Shown here one piece after another: positions 47,168-55,080 of a stretch of DNA of 64,000 nucleotides. A program made the translations under genes and the position numbers. The notes beneath the pieces were generated by a model. It was given only the letters and a program-made list of their open reading frames with translations, made no database searches and was not told the DNA's origin. The number at the start of each line of letters is the position of its first letter. Within the stretch, counting starts at the first letter, position 1. Origin of the DNA: Sphingobacterium sp. FBM7-1 (GTDB taxonomy: Bacteria > Bacteroidota > Bacteroidia > Sphingobacteriales > Sphingobacteriaceae); the NCBI RefSeq assembly GCF_020687765.1, contig NZ_JAJEWJ010000002.1, positions 496,001 to 560,000 of the forward strand, given 5' to 3'.

Positions 47168-47175
47168 TACTTTTG
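47168..47175 (+). promoter_or_regulatory. Promoter -7 box of the GNAT-argG-argC operon
   Basis: TACTTTTG matches TAnnTTTG. The nearest TTG upstream (47142-47144) leaves 23 bases, a little long. Transcription would start near 47180, just before the 44-codon leader frame. Confidence 0.5.
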
Positions 47176-47203
47176 TGGTGTTGATAATTAATAGATTAGA
47201 CAA

Positions 47204-47338
47204 ATGAACGTTTTCGCATATTATACATACTTTCCGGTGCAGCTTCCTAAGAAGTTTGTTAAGGATGTATTGTATAAATTGAAGGGTTTCAACTGTCCTA
47301 TATTACGATTCCGACGACCTATTCTGCCTCGAGCTTGA
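47204..47338 (+). CDS. Putative arginine leader peptide (44 aa)
   Basis: A short frame, ATG at 47204 to TGA at 47336-47338, in the 285 bases between the promoter-like box and the GNAT gene. The peptide is MNVFAYYTYFPVQLPKK onward, basic in the middle, and ends ILRFRRPILPRA. It has no arginine in the first 34 residues, then four in the last ten (residues 35, 37, 38 and 43), all encoded by CGA. The stop codon lies in the loop of a perfect nine-base-pair hairpin whose left arm begins in codon 40. It stands ahead of arginine biosynthetic genes, so a leader peptide sensing arginyl-tRNA is the natural guess. No homology is known to me. Confidence 0.5.
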   Translation: MNVFAYYTYFPVQLPKKFVKDVLYKLKGFNCPILRFRRPILPRA

Positions 47339-47351
47339 TTGGGAGGCAGAA
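47322..47351 (+). promoter_or_regulatory. Hairpin overlapping the end of the leader frame
   Basis: Perfect nine-base-pair stem (47322-47330 with 47343-47351) and a 12-base loop containing the stop codon of the leader frame. No T-run follows, so it is not a simple terminator; further weak stems downstream could form alternative pairings (47389-47422 region and ACACA/TGTGT at 47421-47435). Confidence 0.5.
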
Positions 47352-47459
47352 CAACATCCATTATGAACAATCACTCGGCTCAGTGGTTCCTCAATCGTTA
47401 ATTAATAGAGTTTTGTTGAGAACACATTTATTGTGTAATTTATTAGGTCGACATCTTCG

Positions 47460-48176
47460 ATGACACTTTCAGATTTTTTAGTTATTCCAGCCACTTCTGC
47501 GCATATTGGATATGCAGAAACCATTTGTGATGAAATGTTTGAATCTGCGAAAGCTCGTGGAACAGGCATTGCTCGTCGTAAGCCAGAATATATTGTTCGT
47601 AAAATTGAGGAGGGTAAAGCGGTTATCGCCTTACATAAGGACGGGCGTTGGGCTGGTTTTTGTTATATTGAAACTTGGAGTCACGGAGATTACGTAGCCA
47701 ATTCGGGCTTGATCGTGGCACCTGATTTTCGGAAGGTAGGGTTAGCAAAGGCTATAAAAAAACGTGTCTTCGATTTATCACGAGAGAAGTATCCCAAAGC
47801 AAAAATATTTGGCTTAACTACCGGATTAGCTGTCATGAAAATAAATTCCGAATTAGGCTATGAACCGGTGACATACGGCGAATTAACCCAGGATGAAGAA
47901 TTTTGGAAAGGGTGTCAATCCTGTGTGAACTATGATATTTTGGTTAGTAAGGAGCGCAAGAACTGTATGTGTACCGCAATGTTGTGGGATCCTGTCGAGA
48001 AAGAACGGGAACTCAAGGAAAAAATCCAGCGCCGTGCCGAAGCAAAAGAACGATTGAATCGAATTGTAAAAAAGCAATCGCTTTTGAAACGTATTGAAGC
48101 CAAATTGTGGAAATCGTCTAGAAAGATCGTGGCATCCGTTTTCCCTGTGGGTACGGGGCTCGCAAAACATTTATAA
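47460..48176 (+). CDS. GNAT acyltransferase, candidate N-acylglutamate synthase
   Basis: A 238 aa protein. The GNAT core is clear: VIALHKDGRWAGFCYIETW, then motif A NSGLIVAPDFRKVGLAKAI (residues 81-99) for acyl-CoA binding. Residues 152, 155, 169 and 171 are cysteines (CQSC and CMC), a possible metal site, and a basic coiled-coil tail follows from about 180. The gene is directly upstream of argG-argC. In Bacteroidota genomes a GNAT protein in this position is the likely N-acetyl- or N-succinylglutamate synthase that starts arginine synthesis, since no argA or argJ is seen; that role is inferred from context. Confidence 0.85.
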   Translation: MTLSDFLVIPATSAHIGYAETICDEMFESAKARGTGIARRKPEYIVRKIEEGKAVIALHKDGRWAGFCYIETWSHGDYVANSGLIVAPDFRKVGLAKAIKKRVFDLSREKYPKAKIFGLTTGLAVMKINSELGYEPVTYGELTQDEEFWKGCQSCVNYDILVSKERKNCMCTAMLWDPVEKERELKEKIQRRAEAKERLNRIVKKQSLLKRIEAKLWKSSRKIVASVFPVGTGLAKHL

Positions 48177-48195
48177 TTTACTATCTTTAGCGGAT

Positions 48196-48315
48196 GGCGT
48201 GTGTAACCCGCCGGTAAGATGAAAAAATAACAAGTGATAGGCGTACGAACGCCGTATCACTCTAAAAAACAAACCGAGTGTAACGAGCTCATTATACTGT
48301 TGAAATTTTACACTC
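48196..48315 (+). promoter_or_regulatory. Structured GNAT-argG spacer
   Basis: In the 155 bases between GNAT and argG three stems can form: a short GGCG/CGCC (48196-48212); a strong one with arms 48233-48244 and 48249-48261, 12 pairs with a single bulged G and a 4-base loop; and GAGTGTAA/TTACACTC (48276-48283 with 48308-48315) closing a large loop. There is no T-run. Could be mRNA stability, processing or translational control of argG. Confidence 0.45.
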
Positions 48316-48331
48316 ATAAATAATTAATCCA

Positions 48332-49525
48332 ATGAAAAAAGTTGTTTTAGCATTTAGTGGTGGTTTAGATACCTCTTTCTGTTGTATTTACTTGTCGAAA
48401 GAGTTAGGCTTAGAAATACATTCGGTTGTCGTTAATACCGGAGGTTTTTCGGCAGATGAGTTGCGCGCTATCGAAGAACGTGCGTATGCTTTGGGCGTGA
48501 AATCTCATAGCACCATTGACGAGACAGAAAATTACTACCGCGATACTATAAAATATCTTATTTTCGGGAATGTCTTAAAAAATGCGACCTATCCGCTGTC
48601 GGTATCGGCAGAGCGCGTTTGTCAGGCAACTGCGATTGCTAATTACGCAAAGAAAATCGGAGCGAGTTGTGTAGCACATGGATCCACGGGGGCAGGAAAC
48701 GATCAAGTCCGGTTCGATATGATCTTTAATACACTGATCCCTGGCGTGGAAATCATAACACCAATTCGTGATCTCAAATTATCCAGAGAAGAAGAAATAG
48801 CTTATTTAGCTAAACATGGTGTAGAGATCAATGCCGAAAAAGCAAAATATTCTATCAACAAGGGGTTGTGGGGCACATCAGTAGGTGGGGCGGAAACGCT
48901 GACTTCGAATAAATATCTTCCAGAAACCGCTTGGCCTACGCCCGTGACGTCATCCGAGCCACAGACAGTGACGATCGATTTCGTTAAAGGAGAGCCGGTT
49001 GCTTTAAATGGCGATCAGGTTGGTGCTGTTAAAGTTATCCAGCAATTGCAGGACTTAGCTCAACCATATGGTATCGGACGTGATATACATGTAGGCGATA
49101 CCATAATTGGTATCAAGGGACGTGTCGGGTTTGAGGCTGCCGGCCCGCTTATTATTATTAAAGCGCACCATACATTAGAAAAGCATACACTGACCAAATG
49201 GCAACTCTCTTGGAAGGATCAGATTTCCGGTTTCTACGGAAACTATATGCACGAAGGACAAATGCATGATCCTGTCATGCGGGATATGGAGGCTTTCCTC
49301 CGTTCCGCACAGGAAACAGTGACAGGACGCGTAATTATCGAATTACACCCTTATCGGTTTATCGTTGTTGGAATCGAATCCGAACATGATTTGATGTCAA
49401 CTAAATTTGGTAGCTATGGCGAAATGAATGAAGGGTATACTGGCGATGACGTAAAAGGTTTCGCGAAAATATTCGGTAACCAAACAATTATTTGGCACAA
49501 AGTAAATCAAGGAGGCACAGAATGA
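48332..49525 (+). CDS. argG: Argininosuccinate synthase
   Basis: Condenses citrulline and aspartate, using ATP. The 397 aa protein has the N-terminal ATP pyrophosphatase P-loop AFSGGLDTSFC and the aspartate/citrulline-binding segments AHGSTGAGNDQVRFD and NKGLWGTSVGGAETL. Length is typical. The stop overlaps the argC start by four bases (ATGA), so the two are translationally coupled. Confidence 0.96.
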   Translation: MKKVVLAFSGGLDTSFCCIYLSKELGLEIHSVVVNTGGFSADELRAIEERAYALGVKSHSTIDETENYYRDTIKYLIFGNVLKNATYPLSVSAERVCQATAIANYAKKIGASCVAHGSTGAGNDQVRFDMIFNTLIPGVEIITPIRDLKLSREEEIAYLAKHGVEINAEKAKYSINKGLWGTSVGGAETLTSNKYLPETAWPTPVTSSEPQTVTIDFVKGEPVALNGDQVGAVKVIQQLQDLAQPYGIGRDIHVGDTIIGIKGRVGFEAAGPLIIIKAHHTLEKHTLTKWQLSWKDQISGFYGNYMHEGQMHDPVMRDMEAFLRSAQETVTGRVIIELHPYRFIVVGIESEHDLMSTKFGSYGEMNEGYTGDDVKGFAKIFGNQTIIWHKVNQGGTE

Positions 49526-50535
49526 TAAGGGTTGGGATAGTAGGTTCAGCAGGTTATACGGGAGGGGAATTACTTCGCGTATTGATTTATCATCCCCATG
49601 TAGAAATTGTTTTTGCTAATTCAGCCTCGAATGCCGGGAAGAAAGTTTATGAAGTGCATAACGATCTATTTGGCGATACCGAACTAGCGTTCTCATCCGA
49701 TTTTCATTCGGAAATTGATGTGCTATTTCTATGTGTGGGGCATGGGGATGCGCGGAAATTCTTAGCGGCAAATCCCGTAGATTCCGGGGTTAAAATTATA
49801 GACTTGTCGCAAGATTATCGCTTGAAGGAAAATACAGCCTATCAAGGACAACATTTTGTGTATGGTCTTCCAGAGCTCAACAAGCAAGCTATTCGGTCAG
49901 CCCAATACATTGCTAATCCCGGCTGCTTTGCGACCAATATACAATTGGCCCTGCTTCCGTTAGCCGCTAAAGGGTTATTGCCCCAACAAATTCACGTTAA
50001 TGCCACAACAGGTTCCACGGGGGCAGGGCAGAAGCCTTCTCCTACCTCGCACTTCTCTTGGCGAAGTGGGAATCTGTCTGCCTATAAATCTTTCGAACAT
50101 CAACATTTGCAGGAAGTATCCGAATCGTTGAGCCAGCTTCAGCCGAGTTTTCTACCTCCTTCAGAACAAAGTTTACTCGAGCGCGCTATGCAACGGATCA
50201 ACATGATCCCGCAACGAGGAGCTTTTCCAAGGGGTATCTTTTCTGCGATATACGTGGCGTCCGACTTAACCCAAGAAGAAGCTTATGCACTTTATGAGGA
50301 ATATTATGCAAACCATCCGTTTACTTGGGTGAGTAAAGCGAATATTGATCTGAAACAGGTTGTGAATACCAATAAGAGCATCATGCATTTGGAAAAACAC
50401 GGCAATCAATTGTTGATTTTAAATGCAACCGACAACTTATTAAAAGGGGCGTCTGGCCAAGCTGTCCAGAATATGAACCTCATGTTCGGTCTCGATGAAA
50501 GAGCTGGGCTTAACTTAAAAAGCAGCGGATTTTAA
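49522..50535 (+). CDS. argC: N-acetyl/succinyl-gamma-glutamyl-phosphate reductase
   Basis: Third arginine step, NADPH-dependent. Start at the ATG 49522 that overlaps the argG stop; the frame extends 10 codons upstream, but the family N-terminus MIRVGIVGSAGYTGGELLRVL begins here. The 337 aa protein has the nucleophilic Cys in ANPGCFATN and the TGSTGAGQKP segment. Last gene of its operon: argD does not follow and the next 1.1 kb lacks genes. Confidence 0.95.
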   Translation: MIRVGIVGSAGYTGGELLRVLIYHPHVEIVFANSASNAGKKVYEVHNDLFGDTELAFSSDFHSEIDVLFLCVGHGDARKFLAANPVDSGVKIIDLSQDYRLKENTAYQGQHFVYGLPELNKQAIRSAQYIANPGCFATNIQLALLPLAAKGLLPQQIHVNATTGSTGAGQKPSPTSHFSWRSGNLSAYKSFEHQHLQEVSESLSQLQPSFLPPSEQSLLERAMQRINMIPQRGAFPRGIFSAIYVASDLTQEEAYALYEEYYANHPFTWVSKANIDLKQVVNTNKSIMHLEKHGNQLLILNATDNLLKGASGQAVQNMNLMFGLDERAGLNLKSSGF

Positions 50536-51597
50536 CGACTAATTGTTATCCCTAATATAGGGAAAATAGAGAACAATGCTACGTAACATGAGTAACGACG
50601 CGATGTTATTTGCTATCTAGCTAGACAAGTACGCGATTATTATCTACTATTTAGTTTTATTTATTAACAATTTTCTGCTGTTGAGAGAGCGAAAGTTAGC
50701 GTAGTTGTATCGTAATTTTCTCTTGACACCGATACTCTTCATTAAATATATTTCTTGTCGCGTAAATTTAGAGGAAGAAAACGATATTGACCTCGATAAA
50801 CGGCTGTTCTGATATCACTCTATAACAAATACCTTCCCTTTTTAAGAAGCGAGAAACAAATGTTAAAAGTGAAGAGAAGAAAACAGAAAAAGTCCGACCT
50901 ATTACGGACGCGGTCACCACGTGGTCAGCAGATTGTTAAAGTAAGGCAAGCATGGTCCGGTTTCTCTTAATCTACGACTGTTTTACGTTTAAAGATTTAG
51001 TATTAACTTATGTGATTGTTTGTTGTTGCTAGGGTTATAAACGTTTATCGTTAAACTAATGTTACGTAACAAGACTTTTGGCTTGTGATAGGTTACTGTG
51101 CATTCGGAACTCCCTATTTTAGGAACATGTTGAATTCGCTTGTCCATGTTCGAGAATGGCCTGTATACGTTGCTTTTTCATTCCAAGTACTATATAGTTA
51201 GGCTTCTGATCTCCGGGACTTACTGATGGTCGGATGCCTTGACCGCCGGGCGTATCAAGTGAAGGATAACGACCTCCTGAAAGGGAGAGTAAATGGTATG
51301 CTTTACTTCGAAGGCTAATAGGGTCAGCTTACCGTGATCGGAGAATGATGTGTAGGGGCATGCCTTTGCTTTAGCGTGTAGTGGGTTTGGCTTATCGCGG
51401 GCGGAGACCAAGTTGTTGCTGAATGTCTCTGTTGTAAAGGATGATATCTGCGTCTTGTTATGGTCCGACGCCAAGTCAGTGACGCCTGCGTTTGTTTTGA
51501 AGTGGTGTGGGGAACTTGATTTCGCGTATGTTGGACATACTTTTCTAATGGTTGTATCGTCGAGTTAGGAGCATGACATGCTTTTCTGGACACAAGC
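50536..51597. other. Gene-free region with degenerate 63-bp periodicity
   Basis: No convincing gene in 1.06 kb. The first part is AT-rich and holds short palindromes: CCCTA/TAGGG near 50549, ACCACGTGGT near 50917, a GTCCG/CGGAC stem just before it, and GTTACGTAAC at 51061. The second part (about 51139-51520) is richer in G and T on the plus strand and shows a repeat period of 63 bases: similar segments start at 51139, 51328, 51391 and 51454. Two minus-strand frames (51220-51474 and 51324-51617) are open there but are low-complexity and overlap each other, so I do not call them genes. Could be decayed coding sequence or an unrecognised intergenic element. Confidence 0.5.
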
Positions 51598-51636
51598 AAA
51601 AAATAAAGGCAGACCATAGGCCTGCCTTTATTTTTT
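51598..51636. terminator. Bidirectional terminator before the lipoprotein gene end
   Basis: Perfect 15-base-pair stem (51598-51612 with 51622-51636), 9-base loop, A-run before and T-run within. It ends the minus-strand lipoprotein gene at 51650 and would also stop plus-strand transcription out of the gene-free region. Confidence 0.9.
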
Positions 51637-51649
51637 GATCAATTCAATC

Positions 51650-52468
51650 TTATTCTGCAGAAAGTGTAATTTTTCTTTCTACCGAAACGTTATCGCCCGT
51701 TACGGCATTTCCGTCTTTGTCAACGAGTGTGAGTTTAAAGATATTTTCACCCATAGGGAGATTTAAAACCTCATAAGGCACCCATTGGTCTAATAAGAAC
51801 TCTTGCCCATTAATTTCGGCTTTAACTTTATTTCCATCTGCACCTAAAGAACCGTTGGCGATAAAGAAGTCTAACAGTATTGTTTTAGCATCTTCTCCTT
51901 TGTATTCGCCTTTGGGACGGCTATAGAATACTGCGGGTTGTCCTGGTTCGGGTAGTTCTTCAATTGTAGCGTCAGCGGTAACTTTAAATTTAACTAACTT
52001 GGAAGCCTCGTTTGTTTTGATCGATTCGTGGAATGAGCGCGATAAAAACGACATCAGGTAATGTTCCGTGTTCAGGGCTACCGTTACGCTGTGTTCAGGC
52101 TTATAGAGCGCAGCGTACGGCTCGTTATTTAAAATAAAATGAATGTGTTGTCCATCATGCGAATTTGCCATATGGTGGTCATGCTCGGTCTGTGCCGTTA
52201 ATTCAAAGTTACTTACATCATATTTAACGGTAACTTTTGCAGAATCTGTTCCTACTTTCTCCGCAGTGATAGACGCTATCTCTAATGTTGCTCCGGGGAA
52301 TTCCTTTGCATGTGCTAAGGGGTTTACCCCGATACCACCAACAGAGTCAGCTAGCGCCGTGCTGTCTTGCGTTTCACCATCGGTATTATTGGTGGTAGGG
52401 TTACATGCCACAAGCGTTGCTGATGCAGCAACAAATGCGAGCGCTGTCTTCAAATTGGTCATTTTCAT
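51650..52468 (-). CDS. Histidine-rich lipoprotein, unknown function
   Basis: A 272 aa protein with a lipoprotein signal (lipobox LVAC, Cys22) followed by a Thr/Asp/Asn-rich linker. The mature part holds a His-rich stretch TEHDHHMANSHDGQHIHF at about residues 94-111, a second His in KPEHSVTVALN, and a C-terminal beta-rich domain (KVKAEINGQEFLLDQWVPYEV). The His pattern suggests metal binding, perhaps like the HHH(I/L) domains of DUF4399-type proteins; that is a guess. Outer-membrane anchored or periplasmic. Confidence 0.75.
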   Translation of the reverse strand: MKMTNLKTALAFVAASATLVACNPTTNNTDGETQDSTALADSVGGIGVNPLAHAKEFPGATLEIASITAEKVGTDSAKVTVKYDVSNFELTAQTEHDHHMANSHDGQHIHFILNNEPYAALYKPEHSVTVALNTEHYLMSFLSRSFHESIKTNEASKLVKFKVTADATIEELPEPGQPAVFYSRPKGEYKGEDAKTILLDFFIANGSLGADGNKVKAEINGQEFLLDQWVPYEVLNLPMGENIFKLTLVDKDGNAVTGDNVSVERKITLSAE

Positions 52469-52515
52469 ACCTTTTGATTTAATTATTTTTATAATTTATT
52501 ACTTCTGTTATTGAA

Positions 52516-52523
52516 CAAATATA
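52516..52523 (-). promoter_or_regulatory. Promoter -7 box of the His-rich lipoprotein
   Basis: CAAATATA on the plus strand, TATATTTG on the minus strand, 48 bases upstream of the lipoprotein start. Confidence 0.5.
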
Positions 52524-52539
52524 ACGGAAAAAAGTTTTA

Positions 52540-53850
52540 CTATGCAAAAACAGTATCTAACGCAATTTGAATGGCTTTGATCGTGTGGTCCAAGTCTGCC
52601 GTTGTGTGTGCACTAGAAATAAAGCCGACTTCGTATCCGGATGGACCGAAGTAGATCCCTTGATTAAGGAGCGAGCGATGCATCACTTTATATTTTTCCA
52701 TTGAAATTGGATCTATTTCGTCTGCCCGCTTGATACTTTTTCGGTCGGTAAAAGCGAACCAGAAAATAGAGCCCACCGTGAAAATCTGTACCGTATAATT
52801 TTTACGTTCGATATAGGCGCGTATTGCTTCGACGAACGCTTGGGTTTTGGCTTCCTGTTTGGTATAAAAGTCGGGCTCTGCTAATACGCGTAGCGCGGCA
52901 ATACCGGCAGACATAGCGACTGGATTCCCAGATAAGGTACCCGCTTGGTATACACCGCCATCAGGAGAAATATGTGCCATGAGTTCTCGCGAGGCTCCGT
53001 ATGCACCCACGGGCATACCTCCTCCAATAATTTTTCCGTAGGTAATAATATCGGGGCGTACATCGTAATATTTCGCTGCACCTTCAAAACCCAAGCGAAA
53101 ACCTGTGATTACCTCGTCAAAAATTAATAAAGCGCCGTGTTCTTTCGTGATTTGGCGTAAGAAATGGATATAGTCTTTATCTTGAATTAATAAGCCGTTG
53201 TTGGCGGGAACCCCTTCAATGATGACGGCTGCTATTTGATCAGGGAAGGATGTGAAGACCTCCTCTAAAGCTTGTTTATCGTTTAAAGCTATAACGATGG
53301 TTTCATCTGCAAAAGACTTAGGTACACCTGCGGAGGATGTTTCGCCGAAAGTAACTAAGCCGGAGCCAGCTTTTACTAATAAGGAGTCTGAATGACCGTG
53401 ATAACAGCCCTCAAACTTTACGATTTTATCTCTCTTTGTAAACCCTCTGGCTAAGCGGATTGCGGACATAACGGCCTCGGTACCGGAGCTAACAAAGCGA
53501 ATTTTATCGATATAGCGATTATGCGTTAATATCAACTCGGCCAGTTCATTTTCTAGTCGAGTCGGCGCCCCAAAACTTAGCCCATTGTCTAGCTGTCGGG
53601 CTACTGCTTCCCGTACTTGATCATTATTATGTCCTAAAATCAAAGGTCCCCAAGAACAGCAATAGTCGATAAACTCATTTCCATCGGCATCCCATATCCG
53701 GGATTTGTCACCCCGTTCAATAAAAAGTGGTGTACCATACACCGATTTAAATGCTCGAACCGGGGAGTTTACGCCGCCCGGAAAATAGTTTTTTGCTTTC
53801 TCAAAAAGTTCGGCTGATTTTTTACGTGAAATATCTTGTTGTTTTGTCAT
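52540..53850 (-). CDS. hemL: Glutamate-1-semialdehyde 2,1-aminomutase
   Basis: Makes 5-aminolevulinate in the C5 haem pathway, PLP-dependent. The 436 aa protein has GGVNSPVRAFKSV at the N-terminus, SSGTEAVMSAIRLARG for cofactor binding, YHGHSD, LIFDEVITGFR with the PLP-contacting Asp, and the Schiff-base Lys in TYGKIIGGGMPVGAYG. It lies at the downstream end of the hem block, 220 bases after hemB. Confidence 0.97.
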   Translation of the reverse strand: MTKQQDISRKKSAELFEKAKNYFPGGVNSPVRAFKSVYGTPLFIERGDKSRIWDADGNEFIDYCCSWGPLILGHNNDQVREAVARQLDNGLSFGAPTRLENELAELILTHNRYIDKIRFVSSGTEAVMSAIRLARGFTKRDKIVKFEGCYHGHSDSLLVKAGSGLVTFGETSSAGVPKSFADETIVIALNDKQALEEVFTSFPDQIAAVIIEGVPANNGLLIQDKDYIHFLRQITKEHGALLIFDEVITGFRLGFEGAAKYYDVRPDIITYGKIIGGGMPVGAYGASRELMAHISPDGGVYQAGTLSGNPVAMSAGIAALRVLAEPDFYTKQEAKTQAFVEAIRAYIERKNYTVQIFTVGSIFWFAFTDRKSIKRADEIDPISMEKYKVMHRSLLNQGIYFGPSGYEVGFISSAHTTADLDHTIKAIQIALDTVFA

Positions 53851-54070
53851 TTGGTTATTCGTTTCTCGTGATTAACTTCGTTGAGCCCTTTGGGGTTCGT
53901 GAATTGTAAATTCTAAATATTAGGGTCAATGCAAATTGTATTATCCCATCCTTAACTTTAAAGGTCGCCTTAAAACTTTGACGCTGTAGGAATTTTATCC
54001 ACGCACTATCCCAAATGTCAAAGATTTTTAGCGACGAGGTTTTGGTTCTTTTTACGGGAAAAAGAACACA

Positions 54071-55045
54071 CTAAACTAACCATTTCTTTTCTAATACTTC
54101 TTTGGCATGGTATGTTAAAATAGAAGTTGCACCGGCTCGACGAAAACTCATTAACGTTTCCATGATCGCCCGTTCCTCATCCAACCATCCATTTTGGGCA
54201 GCAGCTTTCAACATAGCATATTCACCGGAGACATTGTACGCCGCAATAGGTAAATCGAAATTGTCGTGTAATAATTTTATAATGTCTAAATAGGGAAGGC
54301 CAGGCTTCACCATCAGAAAATCGGCACCTTCTTGTGCATCAAGATGTGCTTCAATAAGTGCTTCACGCGAATTGGCCGGATTCATTTGATACGTCTTTTT
54401 GTCTCCTGCTTTGGGAGCCGAGTTCAGGGCATCCCGAAACGGCCCGTAAAAGGCCGAAGCGTATTTTGCCGTATAAGACATCAGTGAAACATGTGCAAAG
54501 CCGTTCTCGTCAAGCAACTGGCGTATATAACCAATACGTCCGTCCATCATATCGGATGGAGCAATGATATCTGCACCCGCTTCCGCATGGGCAAGCGCCA
54601 TTTTCCCTAAAACAACTAAGGTTTCATCGTTGAGAATAATGCCATTTTCTACAATGCCATCATGCCCATCAGAACTATAGGGATCCATCGCTACATCAGT
54701 TACAATACAAGCTTCTGGAAAATTTTTCTTTACCACTTCGATTGCTCTGAGATAGAGGTTGTCCTTTTTATAACTTACCGTAGCATATTTGTCTTTGAGG
54801 GAATCGTCTATATTGGGGAAAAGATCAAAGGCATATAATCCGAGTTTCATACAACTTTCTATTTCCCGCAGCAAATTGTCGATAGAATGCCGATAGATTC
54901 CCGGCATGGATGAAACTTCGGTTTTCTGATTTTGCCCTTCTATAATGAATAGTGGAAAAATAAGATTGGCCGCCGAAAGGTGATTTTCTTGGATCATATC
55001 ACGGATAACGGCAGATTTTCTATTTCTTCGTGGACGTTGTAACAT
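54071..55045 (-). CDS. hemB: Delta-aminolevulinic acid dehydratase (non-zinc type active site)
   Basis: Condenses two 5-aminolevulinates to porphobilinogen. The 324 aa protein has the Schiff-base Lys in LMVKPGLPYLD and the other active-site Lys in MSYTAKYASAFYGPFRDA. The metal-binding segment reads DVAMDPYSSDGHDG rather than the cysteine-rich DVCLCEYTSHGHCG of zinc-dependent enzymes, so this is the aspartate-rich form that does not use the catalytic zinc and is usually magnesium-activated. Confidence 0.97.
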   Translation of the reverse strand: MLQRPRRNRKSAVIRDMIQENHLSAANLIFPLFIIEGQNQKTEVSSMPGIYRHSIDNLLREIESCMKLGLYAFDLFPNIDDSLKDKYATVSYKKDNLYLRAIEVVKKNFPEACIVTDVAMDPYSSDGHDGIVENGIILNDETLVVLGKMALAHAEAGADIIAPSDMMDGRIGYIRQLLDENGFAHVSLMSYTAKYASAFYGPFRDALNSAPKAGDKKTYQMNPANSREALIEAHLDAQEGADFLMVKPGLPYLDIIKLLHDNFDLPIAAYNVSGEYAMLKAAAQNGWLDEERAIMETLMSFRRAGATSILTYHAKEVLEKKWLV

Positions 55046-55080
55046 GGTCTCGCTATTAAGTATGTAGATAATATTCTCGT

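Noticed and set aside
48181..48270. Spacer before argG considered as a tRNA-like or known riboswitch element.
   Set aside because: No acceptor/anticodon/T-arm layout and no T-box sequence; arms do not fit a cloverleaf. Left as a structured spacer of unknown function.
51139..51516. The 63-bp period considered as a CRISPR array.
   Set aside because: Units are only about half identical with no conserved short repeat separated by unique spacers, and no cas genes are nearby.
51220..51617. Two overlapping minus-strand frames (84 and 97 codons) in the gap after argC.
   Set aside because: They overlap in different frames, have skewed composition (His, Thr, Pro, Gln-rich), no promoter box, and both lie in the 63-base repeat region, which itself keeps frames open. 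Kept as part of the repeat finding, not called as genes.
54045..54067. Stem GTTCTTTTT/AAAAAGAAC just after hemB, considered as a terminator.
   Set aside because: No T-run follows it on the minus strand and the stem is almost all AT; hemL follows on the same strand.
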